Assembly (NCBI RefSeq): GCF_010671565.1
Contig: NZ_JAABOQ010000007.1
Location: 163,243-227,242 of the forward strand
Source: Spongiivirga citrea
Lineage (GTDB): Bacteria; Bacteroidota; Bacteroidia; Flavobacteriales; Flavobacteriaceae
Direction of reading: 5' to 3'
Length of the DNA: 64,000 nucleotides
Below are positions 36,629 to 45,783 of this stretch, piece after piece. The position numbers and the translations under genes are program-made. Within the stretch, counting starts at the first letter, position 1. Each line of letters opens with the position of its first letter. Below the pieces are notes generated by a model. That model was not told the DNA's origin. It was given only the letters and a program-made list of their open reading frames with translations, and did no database searches.

Positions 36629-38590
36629 ATGGCCTTTAACTTGTTTTCTATTTACAAAAGACACTTGGTTGTTTGGATTCGCCTAATGGTCATTGGGCTT
36701 CCTATATTTTTATTTTCCCTTACTATTTCTGCGCAGAATGATCCGTATAAATCATTTGTTGAAGGGTTTGTTAAAAAAAGAGATACTTCAGGTGGCACTG
36801 TTGCAAAGAAGTTTAGAGACTACCGTCGAGACACATTAAAAATGCAAATGCTTATCGAAATAAGCGCTAAAAATAATTACCTACCCGGACAAATTTATGG
36901 GCACAATGCGCTGGGCTATTATTTTAGGGATAAATCGCACTACAAACGGGCAATCGAAAATCATAAAAAAGCAATTAAACTAAGTGAAGAACTTAATAAT
37001 GATTCGCAAAAAATTAGAGCTTTAAACGGAATGGGGGTTGTCTACAGGCGAATGGACGCCGTAAGATCGGCTTTAGATTACCACCAACAAGCACTTACAA
37101 TTGCAGAAAAAATTGAGAATAAGTCAAACGAAATTAAATATAGTACTGCGGTATCTTTAAATAGTATTGGTAACATCTATATATCGCTAAAGCAATATGA
37201 CTTGGCCGAAGCAGAGTTTTTAAAAGCCATGGTATATGAGCGCGAGCTTGATAATAAGCTGGGATTAGCGATTAACTTTCAAAACATAGGTTATTGCTAT
37301 GAACAACGTCGCATTTTTGATGAGGCCTTAACAAACTATCGAAAATCGATGGGTTATAATAAGGAGATTAACTCTAAACTCGGTAAAGCCATATGTAACA
37401 ACAGTATTGGCCAAGTGTATTTAAAACAGGATAATGCCGAAGAAGCACTAAAGTTAATATCTCCTACAATTGATGAGTTTAAAGAGCTAGGAGATCATTT
37501 TTATATCGCTATCGCGACCATAAACACAGGTTGGGCTTATACCGAATTAGGCGACTACACAAAAGCTGAAGAATACCTCAAAGAGGGGCTTCGAGTATCA
37601 CAAAAACACGGCTTACAGACAATGACCGCAGAAGCCTATCACAGGCTATCTAGGCTAATGGAAAAACAGCAGCGTTATAACAGCGCATTGCAATACAACA
37701 AGTACTATCAGGAAGAAGAAGGCAAAGTTCTTAATGAAAATAACAGCAGATATATCTCCGATCTTCTTATAAAATATGAGAGCGATAAGCAAAAAGCTAA
37801 AATTGAATTATTAGAAAAAGAAAATGAGATTGTAAAAATCAAGCTGAGTCAAAATCAACGTATTTTTCTTTACGGTTCGCTACTTTTTTTAATGGTTGCT
37901 ATATCGACCTTTTTATTATATAGACAGCGGAAGTTAGAGCATCAAAAAAGGCTGCTTACTATCGAGCAAAAGTTGCTTCGTACGCAAATGAATCCGCATT
38001 TTATTTTTAATTCTCTGCTATCTATCAAGATTTATATGCTGAATAATGATCGAGATAGCGCGGTAGAATATCTCAATAAATTCTCGAAACTAGTTCGCAC
38101 TATTTTGGCCACCTCTCTTGAAAAAGAAATTAGCTTAAAAGAGGAACTAGAGACCATGAAACTTTATGTAAATATTGAAAACATACGACTTAATAATGAG
38201 GTAAATTACGAAGTGAATGTAGATAAAAACATAGCATTGGAAAACGTCAAGATACCTTCATTAACCTTACAACCTTTTATTGAAAATGCTCTTTGGCATG
38301 GACTCTCAGCAAAAGATGGTAAAAAATCATTAAAGCTTAATGTTAGTAAAGAAGAAGAGAATTTTATCGAGATTTCTATAATCGACAACGGGATAGGTCG
38401 TCAAAATACTGTCAAGATTAAAGATGGTATCGAAAATAGAAAATCGATCGGAATTAACTTGACTAAGGAACGTTTACGTAACTTCTTTAGGCACTTTAAG
38501 AATATGCATTCCTTATCAATACTCGATCTTTTTGATGATGCACAACAACCTACAGGAACAAAGGTTGTGTTGCGTATACCGATGAAATAG
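36629..38590 (+). CDS. TPR-containing LytS-type sensor histidine kinase
   Basis: This encodes 653 residues. A signal-anchor/SpI-like hydrophobic start (about 15-35) is followed by five or six tetratricopeptide repeats (about 90-370; e.g. ALNGMGVVYRRMDAVRSALDYH, SLNSIGNIYISLKQYDLAEAEF), a coiled coil, one transmembrane helix (about 411-431) and the His_kinase domain with His457 in TQMNPHFIFNSLLSIK, then a short HATPase domain (PFIENALWHGL, DNGIG). Kinases of this class normally work with a LytTR response regulator encoded next door; none is adjacent here, so it is an orphan in this window. It is convergent with pdeM, 1 bp apart. Confidence 0.9.
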   Translation: MAFNLFSIYKRHLVVWIRLMVIGLPIFLFSLTISAQNDPYKSFVEGFVKKRDTSGGTVAKKFRDYRRDTLKMQMLIEISAKNNYLPGQIYGHNALGYYFRDKSHYKRAIENHKKAIKLSEELNNDSQKIRALNGMGVVYRRMDAVRSALDYHQQALTIAEKIENKSNEIKYSTAVSLNSIGNIYISLKQYDLAEAEFLKAMVYERELDNKLGLAINFQNIGYCYEQRRIFDEALTNYRKSMGYNKEINSKLGKAICNNSIGQVYLKQDNAEEALKLISPTIDEFKELGDHFYIAIATINTGWAYTELGDYTKAEEYLKEGLRVSQKHGLQTMTAEAYHRLSRLMEKQQRYNSALQYNKYYQEEEGKVLNENNSRYISDLLIKYESDKQKAKIELLEKENEIVKIKLSQNQRIFLYGSLLFLMVAISTFLLYRQRKLEHQKRLLTIEQKLLRTQMNPHFIFNSLLSIKIYMLNNDRDSAVEYLNKFSKLVRTILATSLEKEISLKEELETMKLYVNIENIRLNNEVNYEVNVDKNIALENVKIPSLTLQPFIENALWHGLSAKDGKKSLKLNVSKEEENFIEISIIDNGIGRQNTVKIKDGIENRKSIGINLTKERLRNFFRHFKNMHSLSILDLFDDAQQPTGTKVVLRIPMK

Positions 38591-38591
38591 A

Positions 38592-39221
38592 CTACTCAAT
38601 TAAGACAACCTCTTCTGGCGTAATCACAAACACCTGATTATCATCTTCAGGCTGCACTATAAAATTACCCGTAAACTCGCCAAAAGCGGGAAAAATTAGC
38701 TGATTTGGTTTCTTTAAAAAGCAAGGTAATTTTAAGATTTGTCTAGCTTGTCCAGCAAGTTTAACTCCGGGATGTATATGCCCGCAAAAATTAAAGTAGT
38801 TTTTTCGTTCTTCAGGGTGATGCGTTAATAGAAATCTATCGATAATCAATTCTTCGTACAGCAAAAAACCAATGGCTTCAAACCGCAATGGCGAAATGAT
38901 ATCATGATTACCAACTATAAGCGAAAATTGGCAAGTTTGTTGTTTTACCCAATTTTCAAAATAAAACCACTCAATATTAAAAGCGGAGTGAAACAGATCA
39001 CCCAAAAAGCAGGTTTTTTTTGGTTTGAATAGCTGTAATAATTCATTTAAGCGCTCAAAATTTCTAATGATGGCCTTTTTAGGCAAGGCACTTCCATACT
39101 TTCTAAAATGGGCAATTTTTCCAAAATGCACATCAGCCACCAATAGCATTTGTCGTTCGTGCCAATAGGCCGCACCTAGTTGGTGTAATGTAAAGGTATT
39201 ATCGAGTATATTAATTTGCAT
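38592..39221 (-). CDS. pdeM: ligase-associated DNA damage response endonuclease PdeM
   Basis: This encodes 209 residues of the calcineurin-like metallophosphoesterase fold: VADVHFGKIAHFR (D-x-H), FLGDLFHS, IVGNHD and the final FCGHIHPGVKL. It belongs to the group encoded with an ATP-dependent ligase, a DEXH helicase and an MBL exonuclease. Those three partners are present downstream on the same strand order (41675-46801), but about 2.4 kb away, separated by three unrelated genes. Its substrate is presumed to be damaged DNA ends. Confidence 0.88.
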   Translation of the reverse strand: MQINILDNTFTLHQLGAAYWHERQMLLVADVHFGKIAHFRKYGSALPKKAIIRNFERLNELLQLFKPKKTCFLGDLFHSAFNIEWFYFENWVKQQTCQFSLIVGNHDIISPLRFEAIGFLLYEELIIDRFLLTHHPEERKNYFNFCGHIHPGVKLAGQARQILKLPCFLKKPNQLIFPAFGEFTGNFIVQPEDDNQVFVITPEEVVLIE

Positions 39222-39387
39222 TGGGGATAAAAATAGGGAATTTAAGCAAGTGCCATTTTATAAAACTGGCGCCGACTGCGGTCGCTCGAATAACTTATAG
39301 GTTTTACACTGTTATCCGGAAGTGTTTAATGGGATATGATTATATTTAGTGGTGATATAACGAGTTAGCTACAATGTTGAACATATA

Positions 39388-40029
39388 ATGAACAAGAACC
39401 TACTTTTAATAATGACACTATCATCAATTTTAAGTTTTTTTAGTTGCAAACAGAAACCCCAAAAGTCCAATGAAGAAATAGAAATCGATAAGGCTTTCGA
39501 GGAATGGAATAATCGAAAAATTTATAAGGTTCTGACATCTGAAATTATAGATTCTGTCTCTGATGACATTCTTGAACAAACAATTTTTGACAATATCTAC
39601 GAAATCATTGGCAACGACTATAAAAATGAGTTGGCGAATGTCGAGAAACTATCAAAAGGGCAACAATCCTTTTGGTCGACTTGGATAATTGAAGGAGAAG
39701 TGAATAATGGTGGATTTAATCAATTCTATTTCAATTCTAGCGGACAATATTGGAAAATGGCTGAAAGCGGATTCAAAGTAATAGGAGCTGAAAAATATGC
39801 TGATTTAACTCAACGAGCGAATAAAATTTATGAGGAAAATAAAGAACGATTAGCAGAGTTTGACGATGGTACGCTTGAAAGCTTTAGCGAATCTTACAAA
39901 GACAACCCTCTCAACAAACTTGATGATGAATTTTATGATTTGGGAGATATTGAAAGTATAAGGGAATTACGAATTAAATATATTCGTGAAAACAAAAAAG
40001 AATTTATAACTAAAAAAAATAGTAGCTAA
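39388..40029 (+). CDS. DUF4375-type lipoprotein
   Basis: This encodes 213 residues. Lipobox FFSC gives Cys20. The core WIIEGEVNNGGFNQFYFNSSG matches the DUF4375 domain, followed by an acidic C-terminal half. Function unknown. The gene reads against the flanking repair genes and its stop codon merges into an attC-like folded repeat at 40027-40151, so I infer it is the first member of a mobile cassette-like block. Base composition does not stand out to the eye. Confidence 0.78.
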   Translation: MNKNLLLIMTLSSILSFFSCKQKPQKSNEEIEIDKAFEEWNNRKIYKVLTSEIIDSVSDDILEQTIFDNIYEIIGNDYKNELANVEKLSKGQQSFWSTWIIEGEVNNGGFNQFYFNSSGQYWKMAESGFKVIGAEKYADLTQRANKIYEENKERLAEFDDGTLESFSESYKDNPLNKLDDEFYDLGDIESIRELRIKYIRENKKEFITKKNSS

Positions 40030-40151
40030 CAATGGCTATAAGCAATTACTTGTCCTTGCCTAATTCTGAAAATTCTGACAGATTTTCAGTTTGGTGTGTA
40101 CTTGCAAAATTAACTGCTAAATCACGCAACAACTAATAGCCGAGACCGTTC
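40027..40151 (+). repeat. attC-like nested inverted repeat
   Basis: The element starts at the TAAC that contains the stop codon of the DUF4375 gene and ends at a GTT (40148-40150). Nested pairs are GGCTAT (40034) with ATAGCC (40136), AGCA (40041) with TGCT (40115), and CTGAAAAT (40066) with ATTTTCAG (40082). A stop-codon-proximal AAC, a GTT at the far end and a folded interior are what integron cassette recombination sites look like. No integrase is in the window. Confidence 0.55.
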
Positions 40152-40200
40152 TGGGTCCTACATAATAATAGTCAATCCAAAAATAATCGTAATAAAAAAA

Positions 40201-40719
40201 ATGAACGAAATTTCATTTGGAAAAGCCAAACTGTCGGACTCTCTAAGAATATCTGTCTTACTTAAAACTGTATATGTCCAGACGTACGCAGTCGATGGCG
40301 TAACTTTTGAATTTGCCAACTTTATTACAAAAAGATTCTCCACTCAAAGTATTGAAAATATAATAGAGAAAAATCCAAGTCGATTGATTATTGCTTACCA
40401 AAATGGGAATCCAATAGGAGTTGCCGAAATAATTTATGACAGTACTTGTCCTATAAGAAAAAAGGCCGTTCCCGAATTGAGCAAATTGTATGTTTTAGAA
40501 AGATTTTATGGAAAAGGGATTGGATTCGAACTTATGAATGAAGCGGAAAAAGAAGTGCGGAAAAATGGATTCACGGAATTTAATCTGGAAGTTTATATCA
40601 ACAATGCCAGAGCAATAGCTTTTTACCAAAGACAAGGCTATACCTCAATAGGCAATGTGGATTTCCCAATGGAATTTAATACTTATGAAAACTTAGTAAT
40701 GAATAAACTATTGAAATAA
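40201..40719 (+). CDS. GNAT family N-acetyltransferase
   Basis: This encodes 172 residues. The acetyl-CoA binding motif is LYVLERFYGKGIGFELMNEAEKEV, with the following LEVYINNARAIAFYQRQGY typical of RimI/PhnO-like GNAT proteins. The substrate is not predictable. It is the second gene of the inserted block and starts about 50 bp after the attC-like repeat; a 47-bp gap separates it from the next gene. Confidence 0.9.
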   Translation: MNEISFGKAKLSDSLRISVLLKTVYVQTYAVDGVTFEFANFITKRFSTQSIENIIEKNPSRLIIAYQNGNPIGVAEIIYDSTCPIRKKAVPELSKLYVLERFYGKGIGFELMNEAEKEVRKNGFTEFNLEVYINNARAIAFYQRQGYTSIGNVDFPMEFNTYENLVMNKLLK

Positions 40720-40766
40720 AAAGTACAAGAGCACAAGAAAGTGTATAAAACCGTTACCCATAATTC

Positions 40767-41603
40767 ATGAGGAAAATTATTCTTATTTCATTCTTATTAC
40801 TTATCTCGAGCTGCAACTCGCAGAAAAAAACTTCGGAAGTAAGGAACATACTATTCATTGGGAACAGTCTAACCTACTTTCATAAAATGCCAGAAATGCT
40901 GCAAGGAATGACGAATGAAACTAATCCTGAAATGAATATTGAGCAGATAAGCTTTCCTGGAATGTCATTGTCTTCTCATTTAACAAACATCATTAAATCG
41001 AGAACGGAAAACGGTATTAGCACAAGAATGAAGTATGAAGGAGAACTAACAGAAACGGAAAAAAAGATCGTGGAGAAAAATTGGGATGTAATTATTCTTC
41101 AAACAGGTACCGTGGCAGTTTTAATTCCTGAAAACAGAGCATTTAAAACAATGAAAGCAATTGAGCAAATCAAATCAATGGTTACAAATCCCAACTGTGA
41201 GTTTATTTTGTTTCAAACATGGCCATCGAAAGAAGCCTACCCTAAGAAATATTGCTATTCCTCAAGATCTATCGACAAGTCTCTAGAAAAGACTGAATCT
41301 TGTTCGCCCACTATTGAAAATTTGAAACAGGAATATGAGTTGATTTCCGATTCTTATAGTATTCTTGGAAAGAAATTAAGTCTTAAAATTTCTTACAACG
41401 GTGAGAAGTTCTATCAAAATTTAAAAAATAATCCTGAACTCGAATTGTATGAAGATGATATACATCCTAACAAAAATGGTGCTTTTTTAAATGCGTGTAT
41501 ATTTTATGAAATGTTGACCAATCGCGATTGCAGAAAATTAGATTACAAAAGAGACCTACACCAGAACATTAGTACAACTTTAAAGAAACTTGCACATAAC
41601 TGA
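40767..41603 (+). CDS. SGNH-fold hydrolase-like lipoprotein
   Basis: This encodes 278 residues. A lipoprotein signal (LLISSC, Cys16) is followed by ILFIGNSLTYFHKMPEML (SGNH block I, nucleophile Ser in GNSLT), WDVIILQTGT and a C-terminal DDIHPNKNGAFLNACIFYEML (D-x-x-H, block V). It is likely an esterase or carbohydrate-ester hydrolase attached to a membrane; substrate unknown. It resembles the DUF4886-type SGNH proteins. Third gene of the inserted block; another folded repeat follows its stop. Confidence 0.8.
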   Translation: MRKIILISFLLLISSCNSQKKTSEVRNILFIGNSLTYFHKMPEMLQGMTNETNPEMNIEQISFPGMSLSSHLTNIIKSRTENGISTRMKYEGELTETEKKIVEKNWDVIILQTGTVAVLIPENRAFKTMKAIEQIKSMVTNPNCEFILFQTWPSKEAYPKKYCYSSRSIDKSLEKTESCSPTIENLKQEYELISDSYSILGKKLSLKISYNGEKFYQNLKNNPELELYEDDIHPNKNGAFLNACIFYEMLTNRDCRKLDYKRDLHQNISTTLKKLAHN

Positions 41604-41651
41604 CAAAGGGTTTTTAACCCGGCATTTAGTTTGTCTCCAATTTGAGCGTTA
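41598..41651 (+). repeat. second attC-like repeat at the end of the inserted block
   Basis: It begins with AAC overlapping the codon before the stop of the SGNH gene and ends GCGTTA. Inside, GACAAA (41602) pairs with TTTGTC (41630) and GGGTT (41608) with AACCC (41616). It is shorter and less convincing than the repeat at 40027, but its position right at the stop codon is the same. Confidence 0.4.
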
Positions 41652-41674
41652 TAAAGATCAAACTTCGGTATAGA

Positions 41675-44140
41675 TTAGTTCTTCATCAAAATAGCTGTCA
41701 TTTTCCGAATACGATCCGCAAGTTTTTCGCTGCTCATTTTTTCTCGTAGTCTATCGGTAATTATAGGAAAACTTAGTGGCGTTGGTTTCTGACATTGTTT
41801 CCAAACGATTTCTTGCTTGGCGATACGCTCTAGCGCAATACGCAAACGACCTTCTTCTAATTGGTGCTCAAAAGTCTCAGTAAATGCTTGTTGAAACAAG
41901 ATATTATCTGGTTCATAATCTCGAAAAACATCAAAAATAAGCTGAGAACTGCTTTGTAAGTGTTTCATTTTAATCACCTTTTTGGGATAGCCTGTAAACA
42001 CTAAGCCAGAAATAACAGCTATATCTCTAAACTTTCGTCTTGCCATCTCTGTTGAATTCAGGCTCTTTTGAAGGTCGCTTAATAAATATTCAGTAGTAAA
42101 AAGATCATTATCGATAACTTGTTGGATATCGACTGGTTTATCGGATAGTAACTCAAACCCGTAATCATTAAATGCAATTGAGAATGAAATGGGATCAAGA
42201 AGACTAATACGATAAGAAAGTAAACTCCCCATAGCTTCATGTACAAACCGCCCTTCAAAGGGGTAAAAAATATGATGATGTCCTTCTTTGGTCTTAAAAG
42301 ATTCTATTAAAAATTGATTCTCATTAGGAACAATACTTTCTAATCGTTGCTGATCAAAAATATGTTTCAATGCTCTTATTTCAGGAGGCTGTCTAGAAAA
42401 ATCAGCATTTGCCTTATACATTTCTTCACGCAGTATTTTAGACATTTGGGACGACAAGGTTAATCGACCTCCCATCCAAGCTGGGACTTTGCTTGTTTTT
42501 TTACTGCTATTTCGAACATGCACTTGCATTTCTTTTATACGAATGAACTCCAAATTACGACCTGCAAATGTAAAGACATCTCCTCGTTCTAATTTGCTTA
42601 CGAAATACTCTTCGATCATACCGATATAGCCCCCCTTTTGATATTTTACCATCAAATTAGTATCACTTACTATAGTACCTATTTGTAATCGATGCCGCAT
42701 CGCTACACTTCGATTATTGATTTTAAATCTCCCATCCTCCAAGACTTCAACCTTTTTGTACTCATCATACACCTGTAATGATTGCGCGCCTAAAGTGATA
42801 AAGTTTAATAACCAATGCCATTGATCTTTGGTCAATGTTTGATAGCAAAAAGTTTGTTGAATTTCTGGTAGAATCTCATCCGGTAAAAACCCATCAGAAA
42901 CTGCTAGTGTATTTAAATATTGAACCAATACATCATAGCTATTTAAATACGGCATACGATCTTCAACTACCATTTCTTTTACGGCAGTTTGCAAAGCAGA
43001 GGCTTCGATCAACTCAACTGCATGGGTAGGTAAAAAGTAGATGACACTTTCTTTTCCTGGTCGATGTCCGCTTCGGCCGGCCCGTTGTAAAAATCGCGCA
43101 ATTCCCTTCGGTCCACCGATCTGAATTATGGTTTCAACTGGTGCAAAGTCCACCCCAAGATCTAGACTTGAGGTACACACAACCGCTTTTAGTGATTCAT
43201 TTCTAATAGCTTGCTCGACCCAAAGTCTAGTTTCCTTATTAATGCTCCCGTGGTGCATCGCCAGTTCACCCGCAAATTCCGGATACTTTTCTAGAATTTT
43301 TTGAAACCAAATTTCGCATTGACTTCGGGTGTTGGTGAATAACAAAGTGGTTTTGCTATTATTTATAATAGGGACAACCTCATCGAGTAAACGAAGTCCA
43401 AGATGACCACGCCATGGGAAGGTTTCCATTTCTTTGGGGATAATGCTTTTTACGGTAATCTTCTTTTTGATATTTGCTCGAATCAAAACTGAATTTTCAC
43501 AAGTTTCTGAAGAAGGACCTAATAATACTTGACGAGCTACCTCAAGATTACCAATGGTCGCAGAAATACCCCAAATTCGCATCTGTGGTGCTACTGTTTT
43601 TAATCGAGATAGGGCTAATTCTACTTGAACACCTCTTTTCGTTCCCAATAATTCATGCCACTCGTCAATAACAATCGCTGAGCAATCTTTAAATGTTTTA
43701 TCATATCCCTTGGAAGCTAACAACAGCATTAGACTTTCGGGTGTTGTTATAAGTAGATCGGGCATGGTTCTTTTTTGAGCAGCTCGCTCTTTTTGAGAAG
43801 TATCTCCCGTACGAATGCCTACCGTCATTTGAGTTCCCAAATCCTCCGTAATACGCAATGCTGAAAGTTCAATCTCTTTTGAAAGTGCACGAAGCGGTGT
43901 AATCCAAATAGCTTTTAAGCCTTTTTTATGTTTGGTTTTATATTCAGGATTTCGTTTGATGTAATCGAGAACAATAGGAAACCAAAGTGCATAGGTTTTA
44001 CCGCTGCCAGTTGGCGCATTGAGCAAACCGTTTTTACCTTGTAAAAATGCATTCCAGGTATCTCTTTGGAACTTGAAAGGTTTCCATTGTTGGGATTTAA
44101 ACCAACCGTTGGCTATATCAAGTAGTTCTGTTCTTCTCAC
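41675..44140 (-). CDS. ligase-associated DEXH-box helicase
   Basis: This encodes 821 residues of the Lhr-like superfamily 2 helicases: Walker A APTGSGKTYALWFP, DEWH in VIDEWHELLG, ISATIGNL (motif III) and HRAGRSGHRPG (motif VI), with a long C-terminal region special to the ligase-associated group. It probably unwinds or remodels DNA for the ligase and nucleases of the cluster. The start is GTG at 44140, which shares its first base with the TAG of the ligase gene, so the two are translationally coupled. Confidence 0.92.
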   Translation of the reverse strand: MRRTELLDIANGWFKSQQWKPFKFQRDTWNAFLQGKNGLLNAPTGSGKTYALWFPIVLDYIKRNPEYKTKHKKGLKAIWITPLRALSKEIELSALRITEDLGTQMTVGIRTGDTSQKERAAQKRTMPDLLITTPESLMLLLASKGYDKTFKDCSAIVIDEWHELLGTKRGVQVELALSRLKTVAPQMRIWGISATIGNLEVARQVLLGPSSETCENSVLIRANIKKKITVKSIIPKEMETFPWRGHLGLRLLDEVVPIINNSKTTLLFTNTRSQCEIWFQKILEKYPEFAGELAMHHGSINKETRLWVEQAIRNESLKAVVCTSSLDLGVDFAPVETIIQIGGPKGIARFLQRAGRSGHRPGKESVIYFLPTHAVELIEASALQTAVKEMVVEDRMPYLNSYDVLVQYLNTLAVSDGFLPDEILPEIQQTFCYQTLTKDQWHWLLNFITLGAQSLQVYDEYKKVEVLEDGRFKINNRSVAMRHRLQIGTIVSDTNLMVKYQKGGYIGMIEEYFVSKLERGDVFTFAGRNLEFIRIKEMQVHVRNSSKKTSKVPAWMGGRLTLSSQMSKILREEMYKANADFSRQPPEIRALKHIFDQQRLESIVPNENQFLIESFKTKEGHHHIFYPFEGRFVHEAMGSLLSYRISLLDPISFSIAFNDYGFELLSDKPVDIQQVIDNDLFTTEYLLSDLQKSLNSTEMARRKFRDIAVISGLVFTGYPKKVIKMKHLQSSSQLIFDVFRDYEPDNILFQQAFTETFEHQLEEGRLRIALERIAKQEIVWKQCQKPTPLSFPIITDRLREKMSSEKLADRIRKMTAILMKN

Positions 44141-45783
44141 TACTCCTTATTCGGGATTAGACTTTTTAAATCTTCCAATGTATTCGCTTCTTCAATCTTT
44201 TTATCTTTTCGCCATCGTAAAATTCGAGGAAAGCGAGTAGCAATCCCACTTTTATGTCTTTTTGATAACGCAATTCCTTCAAAAGCAATTTCAAATACAT
44301 GATGTGGGGTCACACTTCGTACTGGACCAAAACGCTCTAAAGTGTTTTTTTTAATCCAGGCATCAACTTCCTTGAATTCTTTATCGGTTAAACCTGAGTA
44401 GGCTTTTGCAAAAGTGACCAATTCCGTTTTATCCTGATTCCATAATCCAAAAGTATAATCAGTAAATAAATTACTTCGTCTTCCATGTCCGCGCATTGCG
44501 TAGGTCAAGACACCATCGATTGTAAGTGGATCTACTTTCCATTTCCACCAATCTCCTTTTTTGCGACCTACCAAATATGGTGACTCTTTCCGTTTCAACA
44601 TTAATCCCTCAGATCTTTTTTCCCGAGATAACGCTCTTTCTTTTTCAACCTCACCCCACGAATTAAATTCCATTTTTTCTGAAAGATGTAGTGGTAAATC
44701 AGCCGATTTCACTTTGGCATACAATGCCTCTAGTTTTTCTCTGCGTTCTGAAAAAGGTCGATCTCGAATATCGACTCCGTCCCACTCTAACAAATCGTAT
44801 GCTTTTAAAATTACAGGAGTTGTCTCGAGTAATTTTTTACTTACATTCTTTCTTCCAATTCTGGTCTGCAAGTCATTAAAAGTTCCAATTTGTCTATTAG
44901 GATATGGCAGTAACTCTCCATCAAGAACAGTCCCTGAAGGTAAGGTTTTTATAAAAGCAGCAAATTCTGGGTACTTATCAGTTACCAGCTCTTCACCACG
45001 ACTCCAAACAAATAATTCGTCCTTTCGAACGATGACTTGCGAACGGATTCCGTCCCATTTATGCTCAACGTACCAATCGGTAACATCGCCCAAATCTTTC
45101 ACTTCACTCTCTACTGCATATGCTAAATAAAACGGATAGGGTTTTGATAAATAGTCGGCTTCATTCTCCTCTAAAATGAGTTCTTGATAGCTTATTTTAT
45201 TCGGATCCCAATTTCCCATCAATTTAAAAGCCAAAATGTCTTCATCTATTCCTGTTGCTTGTGACAATGCACGTGTCATTAATTTTTGACTAACACCAAT
45301 ACGAAAACCCCCAGTAATTAGTTTGGTGAAAACAAAACGCTGATAGTAATCTAGCTTTGACCAATTTTTAAATAAATAGTATTTCTTTTCATTTTCTTCC
45401 TGCTTTTTTAACCAGATCATCTCCTGGAGGAAATCGGTTAATGACTTTGGCGTTTCTTCAATTGCGTTTGGAACAACCAATGCAATAGTTTCCGCAAGAT
45501 CACCTACAATATGGTAGCTTTCTTCGAACAACCAAAGTGGTATATTGGCAAGTTCACTAGCCCATTCTCGAAGTAACTTAGTGTTTATTGGTCTGGGTGG
45601 TCTTCTATGCGATAAAATGGCAATTGTCCATACCTTATCTTCGTCCGTAGCACTTTTAAAATAAGAAGCCAAGGCTTTTACTTTTAGATTTGTTTTATTA
45701 GTGCTGTCTAGTGTCTTGATTAAGGCTGCAAAAATGGCCATACCACCTTGCTTTTTCATTGACTTAGAATGTTTAATCGACAT
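44140..45783 (-). CDS. ATP-dependent DNA ligase
   Basis: This encodes 547 residues. The adenylated lysine is Lys242 in EHKWDGIR; motifs III-VI follow (VLDGELLPYPNR, SEGLMLKRKESPYLVGRKKGDWWKWK). An N-terminal alpha-helical domain precedes the catalytic core. It seals nicks alongside the NAD-dependent housekeeping ligase and defines the ligase-associated repair group. The ATG at 45783 overlaps the exonuclease stop by 11 bp; an internal ATG at 45759 is a possible alternative start. Confidence 0.95.
   Translation of the reverse strand: MSIKHSKSMKKQGGMAIFAALIKTLDSTNKTNLKVKALASYFKSATDEDKVWTIAILSHRRPPRPINTKLLREWASELANIPLWLFEESYHIVGDLAETIALVVPNAIEETPKSLTDFLQEMIWLKKQEENEKKYYLFKNWSKLDYYQRFVFTKLITGGFRIGVSQKLMTRALSQATGIDEDILAFKLMGNWDPNKISYQELILEENEADYLSKPYPFYLAYAVESEVKDLGDVTDWYVEHKWDGIRSQVIVRKDELFVWSRGEELVTDKYPEFAAFIKTLPSGTVLDGELLPYPNRQIGTFNDLQTRIGRKNVSKKLLETTPVILKAYDLLEWDGVDIRDRPFSERREKLEALYAKVKSADLPLHLSEKMEFNSWGEVEKERALSREKRSEGLMLKRKESPYLVGRKKGDWWKWKVDPLTIDGVLTYAMRGHGRRSNLFTDYTFGLWNQDKTELVTFAKAYSGLTDKEFKEVDAWIKKNTLERFGPVRSVTPHHVFEIAFEGIALSKRHKSGIATRFPRILRWRKDKKIEEANTLEDLKSLIPNKE

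Noticed and set aside
39388..41603. Prophage or toxin-antitoxin block
   Set aside because: No phage, toxin or transposase motif; the products are a DUF4375 lipoprotein, an acetyltransferase and an SGNH hydrolase, better explained as cassette-like cargo.
44561..45130. 189-codon plus-strand frame inside the ATP-dependent ligase gene
   Set aside because: The ligase frame contains all catalytic motifs across this span; the opposite frame shows none.
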